DNA of 64,000 nucleotides from Flavobacterium sp. TAB 87 (GTDB lineage Bacteria > Bacteroidota > Bacteroidia > Flavobacteriales > Flavobacteriaceae): positions 186,001 through 250,000 of the forward strand of contig NZ_LLWK01000037.1 of NCBI RefSeq assembly GCF_001529295.1, written 5' to 3'. Below, piece after piece: positions 50,022-58,983 of the stretch. The notes under the pieces are model-generated. The model ran no database searches. It was not told where the DNA came from and saw nothing but the letters and a program-made list of their open reading frames with translations. Made by a program: the position numbers and the translations under genes. Each line of letters begins with the position of its first letter. The stretch's first letter is position 1.

Positions 50022-51419
50022 CTATTCGATAACCGACGTAGAAACTGTTTGATTTTTTATTAATTGTTTGGTAAGTCTATCAAATCTCCAATATAAAAAT
50101 ATGGCAGCGGTAGTTAAACCAGCCAATAATCCAATCCAAACTCCAACTGCTTTAAGCTCTGTATACAATCCTAAATAAATTGAAATTGGAAAACCAACTA
50201 CCCAATAAGCTAGAAAAGTTACATACATCGGAATTTTTACGTCCTGTAATCCACGCAAAGCACCCAAAACGACCACTTGAATTCCGTCTGAAATTTGAAA
50301 AATAGCAGCAACCAATAAAAGTTGCGAGGCAATAACCATAACTTCACTGTTTTTAGCAAGGTTCTCAACATCGCTCAAATCTACAAAAAGTTTGGGCATC
50401 TGGTTGTGAAAGGCAATGAATATGATTGCAAAAATAATTTCTAAAATAATGGCTTGCAAATAAATCGAGAACGCAACACGTCGCAACTTAACGTAATCTC
50501 CCAAACCTTTTTGGTTTCCTACGCGAATCATTGCGGTCACGCTTAATCCCATGGCAACCATAAAGGTAAGCGATGCTAAACTCAATGCAATTTGATTGGC
50601 TGCTTGACTGGTAATTCCAACCATTCCGCACAACCATATAGCACCGGTAAACAAAGCCACTTCAAAAAACATTTGTAAGGCCGATGGTGTTCCTAAATTA
50701 ATAATCTTCCGAGTTACATTTTTATTTATTTCTTTGAAACTAAAATTTTTAAAGTAAGGGTGGAATTTTGGTTTCAGTTGCATCATATAATGCATAAAAC
50801 CCAAAAGCACAAAGCGCGAGGCGATCGTACCGATTGCAGCCCCAATAATTCCCATTTTTGGAAAAATCCATATCCCGTAAATTAAAAAGTAATTGATAAT
50901 TATGTTGGTTATGTTGCACAAAATAGTTGCCCACATTGAATATTTAGTCTCGCTTAACCCATCTGCAAATTGCTTATAGGCTTGATACATAATCATCGGA
51001 ATCAAAGAAAATCCAACAATATCCAAATAAGGTTTTGCCATTTCGACCACGTCGTCAGGTTGTCCCATTAATGAAATAAGTGGCTTTGAAAAGAAAATTA
51101 ATAAAAATAAAGCGATTCCTAAAATACTACACAAATACAATCCATGATGAAACGCACTTCTTCCGTTGGCAATGTCTTTCTTACCGTCGGCTTCGGCAAC
51201 TAAAGGTGTAATTGCAGTTGAAAATCCGATACCAATAGACATGGCCACAAATACAAAGCTATTTCCTAAAGAGACGGCTGCTAATTCGGTTGGGCCCAAT
51301 TGTCCGACCATTATATTATCTACAATTCCGACAACGGTATGCCCGACCATTCCTAAAATAATGGGATAGGCTAATTTTAGATTATACGAGAACTCTTTGG
51401 TGTATTGCGATAAATTCAA
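50022..51419 (-). CDS. MATE-family multidrug efflux transporter
   Basis: 465 residues with twelve hydrophobic helices. The N-terminal KLAYPIILGMVGHTVVGIVDNIMVGQLGPTELAAVSLGNS and the second-half NLGTPSALQMFFEVALFTGAIWLCG are MatE repeat starts. It belongs to the NorM-like branch. It exports cationic compounds using Na+ or H+; substrates are unknown. A -7 box lies 22 nt before the ATG. Confidence 0.92.
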   Translation of the reverse strand: MNLSQYTKEFSYNLKLAYPIILGMVGHTVVGIVDNIMVGQLGPTELAAVSLGNSFVFVAMSIGIGFSTAITPLVAEADGKKDIANGRSAFHHGLYLCSILGIALFLLIFFSKPLISLMGQPDDVVEMAKPYLDIVGFSLIPMIMYQAYKQFADGLSETKYSMWATILCNITNIIINYFLIYGIWIFPKMGIIGAAIGTIASRFVLLGFMHYMMQLKPKFHPYFKNFSFKEINKNVTRKIINLGTPSALQMFFEVALFTGAIWLCGMVGITSQAANQIALSLASLTFMVAMGLSVTAMIRVGNQKGLGDYVKLRRVAFSIYLQAIILEIIFAIIFIAFHNQMPKLFVDLSDVENLAKNSEVMVIASQLLLVAAIFQISDGIQVVVLGALRGLQDVKIPMYVTFLAYWVVGFPISIYLGLYTELKAVGVWIGLLAGLTTAAIFLYWRFDRLTKQLIKNQTVSTSVIE

Positions 51420-51440
51420 TTTGAGGGTATTTTAGGTCGG

Positions 51441-51448
51441 CAAAGATA
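51441..51448 (-). promoter_or_regulatory. -7 box of the MATE gene
   Basis: Minus-strand TATCTTTG matches TAnnTTTG exactly, 22 nt from the ATG at 51419. Confidence 0.6.
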
Positions 51449-51587
51449 ATTAGAACGCAGCAATTCTATTGCATTATTGATATTATATACTACTTTTAAT
51501 TTTTTTTTATACTATTACAAGCAACAAAATAAAGTAATAGCCTACAACAGAAATACTTACAGTCTTTATTTAAAAACTATTTTATTT

Positions 51588-52121
51588 ATGAAACAAGCAA
51601 AAAAATTAACAATAGTCTCTTTACTACTTTTTATTTTGATGTGTACTCCCAATGTATTTGCTCAAAAAAAGACTTTTCTTGAAAACGAAGGGGAAGTTAA
51701 AAAATTTGAACCGCATTTGCGCTTTGAATACGGTGGAAATCTAGGTTTTTCTACCACAAAAAACTTCAATTGGCTTGTTGGGGCCGAAGCTGGTTTACAG
51801 TATTATTTTTCTAAAAAAAACGCGGCTACTTTATCCTTTGGTTACAATTATACTTTTGATGGCGATGCTAAAGCATTAGGATACATCCCGTTAAAAGCAG
51901 GATTTAAAACTTTTGTACAGACTGGTAAAATTTATTTATTAGGCGAAACTGGAATGGGAGTCGCTACAACGAATGGTTATAATGGTGTTGGATTTTTATG
52001 GGCGCCTACTATCGGATACATTACACCATCTGCTTATGATTTAAGTATTAGATATGAGAGTTTATCGGCTTTTGAGAGTAATCAAATTATTTTCAGAGTT
52101 GCTTATAGTTTTAAGATATAA
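51588..52121 (+). CDS. Small outer-membrane beta-barrel protein
   Basis: 177 residues from the ATG at 51588, which gives a signal peptide (MKQAKKLTIVSLLLFILM ... VFAQ). A frame runs upstream to 51477 but would hide the signal. The rest is an OmpW/OmpA-like small barrel with alternating strands: LRFEYGGNLGFSTTKNFNWLVGAEAGLQYYF, FGYNYTF, GYIPLKAGFKTF, GFLWAPTIGYITPSAYDLSIRYE, and the C-terminal aromatic pattern IIFRVAYSFKI. It is followed by a terminator and then by a paralogue. Confidence 0.8.
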   Translation: MKQAKKLTIVSLLLFILMCTPNVFAQKKTFLENEGEVKKFEPHLRFEYGGNLGFSTTKNFNWLVGAEAGLQYYFSKKNAATLSFGYNYTFDGDAKALGYIPLKAGFKTFVQTGKIYLLGETGMGVATTNGYNGVGFLWAPTIGYITPSAYDLSIRYESLSAFESNQIIFRVAYSFKI

Positions 52122-52144
52122 AGACTTTTTCTCCTTTCAATGCT

Positions 52145-52170
52145 AAAGCACCATACTGGTGCTTTTTTTT
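52145..52170 (+). terminator. Terminator between the two barrel genes
   Basis: AAAGCACCA (52145-52153) pairs with TGGTGCTTT (52157-52165) around TAC, then T8. Confidence 0.9.
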
Positions 52171-52250
52171 ATGCCTTGCAATAATGTTAGAACTAACATT
52201 TATGTAATAATTATGAAAAATTCTATAAGAATATAGCAATATGCACCGTT

Positions 52251-52258
52251 TACATTTG
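52251..52258 (+). promoter_or_regulatory. -7 box of the second barrel gene
   Basis: TACATTTGCA fits TAnnTTTG, 28 nt before the ATG at 52287. Confidence 0.65.
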
Positions 52259-52286
52259 CATCATTACAAACTCAAAAAATTAGAAA

Positions 52287-52817
52287 ATGAAAATTACAAC
52301 AAAAATCAACACAGTAGCAATAGCGGTTTGCGCACTTTTTATTACCTCAAGTACTCAAGCTCAAACAGCTACAGAAGCTAGAAACTACGATCAAGGATTC
52401 CGTTTAGGAGTTGGACTTAATGGTGGAGTTCCAACAGATGGAGATTACAATTGGGCTTTAGGTGGTGATGTTCGTTTACAATACGATTTATCTAAAAAAA
52501 CGTCCTTGACATTGACAACTGGTTATACTAATCTTTTTAACAACGATAAAGTTGATGGAGTAAAAGTGAAAGACTTAGGATTTATTCCAGCTAAGGCCGG
52601 TTTTAAAGCTTTTGTTTGGGAAGACAGTTTTTACCTTTTAGGAGAAGTAGGTGCTGGATTTGGCGTTACTGAAGGAAATAATAAAACTACTTTTTTATGG
52701 GCACCAGGAATTGGTTACGCAAATAAATATGTAGATGTAAGTGTTCGATACGAAGATTTACCTGATTTTCATACGAACCAAGTTGCATTAAGATTAGCTT
52801 ACGGGTTTAAATTGTAA
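52287..52817 (+). CDS. Small outer-membrane beta-barrel protein (paralogue)
   Basis: 176 residues with a signal peptide ending in STQAQ. Strands match the upstream paralogue: FRLGVGLNGGVPTDGDYNWALGGDVRLQYDL, LGFIPAKAGFKAF, TFLWAPGIGYANKYVDVSVRYEDLPDFHTNQVALRLAYGFKL. The two share the FLWAPxIGY and the final aromatic strand, so they arose by tandem duplication. It has its own promoter and terminator, so the copies are regulated apart. The role may be in envelope integrity or adhesion. Confidence 0.8.
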   Translation: MKITTKINTVAIAVCALFITSSTQAQTATEARNYDQGFRLGVGLNGGVPTDGDYNWALGGDVRLQYDLSKKTSLTLTTGYTNLFNNDKVDGVKVKDLGFIPAKAGFKAFVWEDSFYLLGEVGAGFGVTEGNNKTTFLWAPGIGYANKYVDVSVRYEDLPDFHTNQVALRLAYGFKL

Positions 52818-52835
52818 GTAAACATAATCAATATA

Positions 52836-52870
52836 AAAAGGCCTCTCAAAAATTGTTTGAGAGGCCTTTT
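52836..52870. terminator. Bidirectional terminator after the second barrel gene
   Basis: A 15-bp perfect stem, 52836-52850 with 52856-52870, around AATTG, between converging genes. Confidence 0.92.
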
Positions 52871-52877
52871 GTTTTTC

Positions 52878-53720
52878 CTAAACTTTTGATTTCGTTAAAT
52901 AGTAAATTGGAATTCCACTAAGCATAATTAAAACTCCCCAACCACAAGTTGAAAATTCAGTAAGCAATAACGCGATGCAAAGTGCGGTGGAGAAAACAAT
53001 ATAAATCATCGGTATAAAAGCATAACCAAATGCTGTATACGGTCGCTCTAAATTTGGACTTTTCTTGCGTAAAATAAAGATCCCGTAAATGGTTAAAATA
53101 TAAAAAATGTAAACGATAATAATGACAAAATCTAAAAGCGCACCGTACGTTGCTGTCAAACACAATGCAGACGCCAAAACACACTGCAACCACAATGCCC
53201 AAGCAGGTACATTTGAGCGGTTTAAATCAGCAGCTTTTTTAAAGAATAAACCATCTTGTGCCATCGTATAATATACTCGTGCTCTGGCCATAATCAGACC
53301 ATTGTTACAGGCAAAGGTTGAAATCATGAAGATTATAGCGATAATTAAAGTTCTGATATTTCCAAAAATGCTATCGGCTACTACTACCGCTACTCTATCG
53401 TATTTTGCTGTGGCAATAGCATCAAAAGGAACTACTGCGAGGTACATAATGTTGGTCAAAATTACAATCATCACAATGGCTAAAACTTGGGCTGCATTAA
53501 TTTGAAAAGAAGCAATGCTAAATAAGATATTTTGTTCGCCAAGTGGCTCGTACAAATAAGCAGAAAAATTAGAAAATGCCACACCAACAGCCGCAATTGT
53601 ACCCGTTTGAATGACAGCACAGAAGCTCCATCCATACAAAAAAGCAATTAATTTATTGTAAGCTTCTTGAAGACACACCTATTGCCCGCCCGCTTTTGGA
53701 AACATGGCACTTAGAAAAAC
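52878..53720 (-). pseudogene. Decayed APC-family amino acid permease
   Basis: The preserved frame (52878-53678) resembles an APC permease: EAYNKLIAFLYGWSFC, TGTIAAVGVAFSNFSAYL, NIMYLAVVPFDAIA, ISTFACNNGLIMARARVYYTMAQDGLFFKK, and AWALWLQCVLASALC. The gene is broken in three ways. A TAG at 53679-53681 interrupts the conserved FPKAGGQ-(Tyr)-V region, which continues upstream at 53705. About the first 60 to 100 residues are missing or unreadable. The sequence jumps from LAIVMIVILT straight to NIMYLAVVP, a deletion of roughly a hundred residues between two helices. It is not functional. Confidence 0.8.
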
Positions 53721-53756
53721 TTTAAAAAATGAGAACTAAAAATCAATACACTGTGA

Positions 53757-55140
53757 CCGATAAATGCCTTGATAAATGCCAAAGCGCAATGGCAAGTTTG
53801 GAAAACAAAGGTCGAAAGTTTGAAAGAAATTACTAAAGTCAACAGCTCTAAAATTAATGTATCCAAAGCCGAACAAACCAACCAAAAATTAGAATTAGAG
53901 TGTTATAAAAAATTAGTTCAGACAGAGTAAACATTACAATACTTTTCAAAATAACATTTCATATGACTCTATTAGCACTCTTGAAAAGCTAAAACAGTGT
54001 GAAGCAATTTTACTAGAGTATGGAACCACGACAACCTATGCTAAAAAAGCGGCAGACAAAATGCTCATCAATTCGATAAATTCACAAAATCAAATTCGGT
54101 ACGGCATCGATTATTACGAAGCAGTTAGTGTATTAATCGTCGTTATTATTGCTAGTGGCTTTGATTCCGTACCGTAACCGAACTATCGTTACGATCACAA
54201 AATAACAACCGTTCTTTCTATTATTCTTCTTAAAAAACATTAATTATATTGTTCATTTATACTCTTATGACCACAATTCCTTGTACTTACCTACTTTGTA
54301 TATGTTTCAAATCGAAACATTAAATAATAGTTAAATATAAAACGCTCCTATCCTGTCTTGTACAGTTGGACAAAAATTTAAATATCGAACAAGAGTCAAC
54401 CGAATGAGTCAATTTATTTACAGCAAATAATAGAGGTTCATTTAATGTATTTCTCAATCAATATCATAGCTTAGTCTATGTGGTTCTGCTATCTGTAAAC
54501 GAAGAAAAGCATAACGATAAAAAGAGTGGTTTTTTATTGAGGATGTAAATCAATATTTAATTTATGAAGAAATTGCAGTTACATTCTTTCAGGAAACGGA
54601 CTCTACTTTAATTCCCAAAAAAATCAAGCAGAAAATCGATCAAATTATCGAAAAAACCAAACGAATTCGACTGATAGCAATCTTTACCGAACAAAATTTA
54701 GTGCAAACTGCTTTCTTCACCGCTTTTGCAAATGCATCGGTATTTTCTAAAAATAGTTGGTAAATACTACATCCAATTTAGAAATAATCTTGTCTAGTTT
54801 GTAGTTTCCTTTCAGAAGTTAAAATCCAGTTCGCTAGATGATAAATGGGTAGAACAATTAAAATTAATAATTAAGCACCTAGAAAATATCAGTTTAAGAC
54901 ATCAAATCAATGAATTGGATTTCGTCGAAAGGTTTAGCTTGTTTTCTGAACAATTGGATTTAATAAAAGTGAATAATATCCTGATTATGCCCCGCTCCAT
55001 CATAATTTCTTTATAAGACTTTTACATAATAAGAAAAAACACAAAGTTTAAGAGAATCGGTCGCGGGTACATCTTGCAAATGCATTGCTACTTTTAATTG
55101 TCGAATTAGACACTAAAATCGATGTCCTGATTTCTATTTA
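53757..55140 (+). pseudogene. Decayed coding region, unidentified
   Basis: A gene-free stretch of about 1.5 kb (53679-55211) still contains plus-strand coding-like blocks. Block A, 53757-53930, ends CYKKLVQTE. Block B, 53929-54177, is in the next frame with EAILLEYGTTTTYAKKAADK. Block C is 54521-54763 with IRLIAIFTEQNLVQTAFFTAF. Block D is 54798-55016 with LENISLRHQINELDFVERF. Stops and frame changes separate them. Blocks C and D recall, weakly, the N-terminal part of Gcr-type site-specific recombinase proteins (PF10136). I cannot confirm this. Nothing in it is functional. Confidence 0.5.
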
Positions 55141-55211
55141 TGTTTGAGAAAATTTTTAAGATAAACTGAAGAAAGTGCTCCACTTAAAAATTATGCTTAG
55201 CAGTGAAAGTT

Positions 55212-56390
55212 TTATCTAATTTGACTTCTTTGACTTAAAACGCGGTTTACTTGTGCGATTTTTTTCTCGTAGTAAGATTCCTTTGTAGAGGAGATTATTA
55301 CTCCGCTACTTACCGAAGCATGAATAAATTTGATCTCTCCATCGTTCACTTCTACAACCATTCCGACATGATTTATTTGACGACGGCCGTTAGTTTTAAA
55401 GAAAATCAAATCTCCTTTTTGCGCTTCATCCGAATCAATCTTGGTTCCATAATGCGATTGCTCTACAGAAGTTCTAGGTAATTTTATATCAAAATTACCA
55501 AAAGTGGTCATCATTAAGCCAGAACAATCAAAGCCTGATTTAGACGTTCCGCCAGTGCGATAACGCGTTCCTATATTGTCAGATGCAGTCGAAATTAATT
55601 GATTCACAAAATCGCCATCGTACGTATACATAGACGCGTTTGCATCTTTTATTACATTATCATTTTCTGCAAGAACTTGAAATGCATTTATTTTATTTGG
55701 AGAATCTTGAGTAGGAATCTGCACTTCTTTACTTGTAACAATACTCACTTTTTGCCCAACGCGTAATGCATTTTTTACTCCAGGATTTAGTTTGTCCAAT
55801 TCGGCAACCGAGATACCATATTGTCTTGCTATTCCGTACTTTGTTTCTTTAGGTAAAACTTCGTGCGTAAAACTTTTAACTATCGCTGGTTCGGCAGCTA
55901 TTGGAGTCTCTAATACAGCTTCAAGCTTTGAGGCAGCAGGTTTACTTGAGATTTGAGGCTTTGTTAACTGAGGGTTTTCAGCAACACTCTTATTTTCTTG
56001 ATTTGGAATTATAAGCTCTTGTCCTGCTTTTAAGTTTTCACTTTCGATAAGTGGATTTGCTTTTTGTAAATCAGCAACACTTACATTATATTCTTTTGCA
56101 ATTCCGTATAATGTCTGTTTTTGTTGGACTTCGTGTATGCTTGTTTTTTTTGCTTCGCTGACAGCGATCACAGTATTTGCCAGATTAGGAATTAACAAAA
56201 CTGAATTTAATTTTAAAACAGCACTAGTTTTAGGATTTGCGTCTAAAATCTCCTGTGGCTTGACATTATATTTTTTTGCTATTTGATAAACACTTTCTCC
56301 TTTTGATATTACGTGCTTGGTGTACTTTTCTTGAGAAAAAGCCAAAATACTACAAAAAAACAATCCTAAAAATAATTTAAATCCCATCAT
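55212..56390 (-). CDS. LysM-NlpC/P60 peptidoglycan endopeptidase
   Basis: 392 residues with a signal peptide (FKLFLGLFFCSILAFSQ). Three LysM domains lie at about 25-68, 83-131 and 172-220 (SVYQIAKKYNVKPQEI, TLYGIAKEYNVSVADL, TKYGIARQYGISVAEL), joined by Pro/Glu/Ala linkers. The C-terminal NlpC/P60 domain (about 262-388) has the catalytic Cys in GFDCSGLM and the catalytic His in RRQINHVGMVVE, plus GDLIFFKT. It binds glycan strands through LysM and cuts peptide stems in the cell wall. Confidence 0.93.
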   Translation of the reverse strand: MMGFKLFLGLFFCSILAFSQEKYTKHVISKGESVYQIAKKYNVKPQEILDANPKTSAVLKLNSVLLIPNLANTVIAVSEAKKTSIHEVQQKQTLYGIAKEYNVSVADLQKANPLIESENLKAGQELIIPNQENKSVAENPQLTKPQISSKPAASKLEAVLETPIAAEPAIVKSFTHEVLPKETKYGIARQYGISVAELDKLNPGVKNALRVGQKVSIVTSKEVQIPTQDSPNKINAFQVLAENDNVIKDANASMYTYDGDFVNQLISTASDNIGTRYRTGGTSKSGFDCSGLMMTTFGNFDIKLPRTSVEQSHYGTKIDSDEAQKGDLIFFKTNGRRQINHVGMVVEVNDGEIKFIHASVSSGVIISSTKESYYEKKIAQVNRVLSQRSQIR

Positions 56391-56544
56391 TACTTCCTTT
56401 CGTTACTTCTCCTTTAACTACTCATTCGAAATTCGTCTTACTATCGAAACGAAAAATATCGAAAACTATTATGTTTGCGAATTTAACTTTTTATAATAAT
56501 AACACCCAGTTTTTTAACATCTGTTTTTGCTCAAATTAAAAACA

Positions 56545-56574
56545 ATAAAAAACGCGCCATTTTCACAGCGCGTT
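56545..56574 (-). terminator. Terminator of the aconitase gene
   Basis: AACGCGC (56551-56557) pairs with GCGCGTT (56568-56574). On the minus strand the stem is followed by T6 and more T-rich sequence, 22 bp past the aconitase stop. Confidence 0.85.
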
Positions 56575-56595
56575 GATAGTTATAAAATCTGATAT

Positions 56596-58860
56596 TTATG
56601 CATTATCAGCGGCAATCAAGTTTAATGCAGAACCTGCAATAAACCAACCAATTTGCCCTTCATTATACGTATGATTAGCAACAATTACATCTTTAGAACC
56701 ATTTTCGTGCACGAATTCAATTGATAATGGTTTTCCGGGTGCAAAATCAACTAAGTCAAGGAAGTTGATGGTATCATTCTCTTGAATTTTATCGTAATCA
56801 GCTTCGTTAGCAAAAGTCAATCCTAACAAACCTTGTTTTTTAAGATTGGTTTCGTGAATACGAGCGAAAGATTTTACCAAGACCGCTTCTACCCCTAAGA
56901 AACGGGGCTCCATAGCCGCATGCTCACGAGAAGAACCTTCACCATAATTATGATCTCCAACTACAATAGAGGGAACTCCAGCTGCTTTGTAAGCACGAGC
57001 TACAGCAGGAACGGCATCATAAACACCTGTTAATTGGTTTTTAACGCTATTTGTTTTTTGGTTGAATGCATTAATAGCACCAATCAACATATTATTTGAA
57101 ATATTATCTAAGTGTCCTCGGAAACGCAACCAAGGCCCAGCCATAGAAATATGGTCAGTAGTACATTTTCCAAATGCTTTGATTAATAATTTAGCACCTA
57201 CAATATTTTGACCATCCCATGGTTTAAATGGAGCCAATAACTGCAAACGTTCTGATTCAGGATTTACAGAAACTACTACATTAGAACCATCGTGTGCAGG
57301 AGCTTGAAAACCTGGATCTTCGACATCAAAACCATTGGGAGGTAATTCATCTCCCGTTGGCTCTTCCAAACGTACTTCTTCTCCATCTTCGTTAATTAAA
57401 GTATCTGTTAAAGGATTAAACCCTAAATCTCCAGCAATCGCTAAAGCAGTTACCAATTCTGGTGAACCAACAAAAGCGAGTGTATTTGGATTACCATCTG
57501 CTCTTTTTGAGAAGTTACGGTTAAAAGAGTGCACAATCGTATTGCGTTCTTCTTTTTCAGCTCCTTCTCTATCCCACATTCCAATACATGGTCCGCACGC
57601 GTTAGCAAATACAGTAGCTCCAATTTTTTCGAAAGTATCAATAAATCCATCACGTTCAATTGTATATCGAATCGTTTCTGAACCTGGATTAATGGCAAAT
57701 TTTGCTTTTGTTTTTAATTTTTTATCTGCAACTTGTTTAGCCAATGATGCTGCACGAGAAATATCTTCGTATGAAGAGTTCGTACAAGAACCAATTAATC
57801 CTACTTGAATTTGCAAAGGCCAATTATTTTTAATTGCTGCTTCTTTCATTTTAGAAATTGGCGTAGCTAAATCGGGTGTAAATGGACCGTTTAAATGAGG
57901 CTCTAATTCAGAAAGATTAATTTCAATTACTTGATCAAAATATTTTTCTGGTTCTGCATACACTTCAGGATCTCCAGTTAAATAAGGCGCTATTTTATCA
58001 GCAGCATCTGCAACATCTGCTCTATTAGTAGCACGTAAATAACGTCCCATAGAATCGTCGTAACCAAAAGTAGAAGTTGTAGCTCCAATTTCGGCACCCA
58101 TATTACAAATTGTTCCTTTTCCTGTGCATGACATAGCTGTTGCACCTTCACCAAAATATTCAACAATTGCTCCCGTTCCACCTTTTACAGTAAGAATTCC
58201 AGCAACTTTTAAGATCACATCTTTAGGAGCCGTCCAACCTGATAATTTACCAGTTAATTTCACTCCAATCAATTTTGGGAATTTTAGTTCCCATGCCATT
58301 CCAGACATCACATCAACTGCATCAGCCCCACCAACACCAATGGCAATCATACCTAAACCACCTGCATTTACAGTGTGAGAATCGGTACCAATCATCATAC
58401 CGCCTGGAAAAGCATAATTTTCTAAAACAACTTGATGAATAATTCCAGCTCCTGGTTTCCAGAAACCGATACCATATTTATTTGATACAGAAGATAAGAA
58501 ATCGAAAACTTCATTACTTTGCGATTTCGCACGTTTTAAGTCGGCTTCAGCACCAACTTTCGCTTGAATCAAGTGGTCACAGTGTACTGTTGTAGGAACT
58601 GCAACTTTAGGTTTTCCAGCGTGCATAAATTGCAACAATGCCATTTGTGCGGTCGCATCTTGACAAGCGACACGATCTGGCGCAAAGTCAACATATTCAA
58701 CTCCTCTTCCGAAGGCTTGCGTTGGCATTCCGTCCCAAAGGTGGTTGTACAGCGTTTTTTCAGTTAAGGTAAGTGGACGTCCGACAATTTCGCGTGCTTT
58801 ATCAACACGGCTTGGCATGTTCTCATACACTTTTTTAATCATTTCAATATCAAAAGCCAT
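56596..58860 (-). CDS. Aconitate hydratase (mitochondrial-type)
   Basis: 754 residues from the ATG at 58860. The Fe-S ligand and substrate motifs are visible: [20 protein letters not shown], and the C-terminal swivel domain with [12 protein letters not shown] and [17 protein letters not shown]. It isomerises citrate and isocitrate in the TCA cycle, and Bacteroidota usually have this mitochondrial form. The frame runs 15 codons further upstream (58905), but no start signal supports it. It lies next to an unrelated-type aconitase on the same strand. Confidence 0.95.
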   Translation of the reverse strand: MAFDIEMIKKVYENMPSRVDKAREIVGRPLTLTEKTLYNHLWDGMPTQAFGRGVEYVDFAPDRVACQDATAQMALLQFMHAGKPKVAVPTTVHCDHLIQAKVGAEADLKRAKSQSNEVFDFLSSVSNKYGIGFWKPGAGIIHQVVLENYAFPGGMMIGTDSHTVNAGGLGMIAIGVGGADAVDVMSGMAWELKFPKLIGVKLTGKLSGWTAPKDVILKVAGILTVKGGTGAIVEYFGEGATAMSCTGKGTICNMGAEIGATTSTFGYDDSMGRYLRATNRADVADAADKIAPYLTGDPEVYAEPEKYFDQVIEINLSELEPHLNGPFTPDLATPISKMKEAAIKNNWPLQIQVGLIGSCTNSSYEDISRAASLAKQVADKKLKTKAKFAINPGSETIRYTIERDGFIDTFEKIGATVFANACGPCIGMWDREGAEKEERNTIVHSFNRNFSKRADGNPNTLAFVGSPELVTALAIAGDLGFNPLTDTLINEDGEEVRLEEPTGDELPPNGFDVEDPGFQAPAHDGSNVVVSVNPESERLQLLAPFKPWDGQNIVGAKLLIKAFGKCTTDHISMAGPWLRFRGHLDNISNNMLIGAINAFNQKTNSVKNQLTGVYDAVPAVARAYKAAGVPSIVVGDHNYGEGSSREHAAMEPRFLGVEAVLVKSFARIHETNLKKQGLLGLTFANEADYDKIQENDTINFLDLVDFAPGKPLSIEFVHENGSKDVIVANHTYNEGQIGWFIAGSALNLIAADNA

Positions 58861-58925
58861 AGTATAATTGTTTTGTTTTGTTATTTTATACATCACAAGA
58901 TACAAAAAAATAGAGTATTTATAAT

Positions 58926-58956
58926 AAAAAAAGCCTGAGTTTATTGCTCAGGCTTT
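58926..58956 (-). terminator. Terminator of acnB
   Basis: AAAGCCTGAG (58930-58939) pairs with CTCAGGCTTT (58947-58956), and on the minus strand the stem is followed by T7. It separates acnB from the second aconitase. Confidence 0.88.
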
Positions 58957-58983
58957 CTTCTATTTTAGAAAAAAATCGTACTA

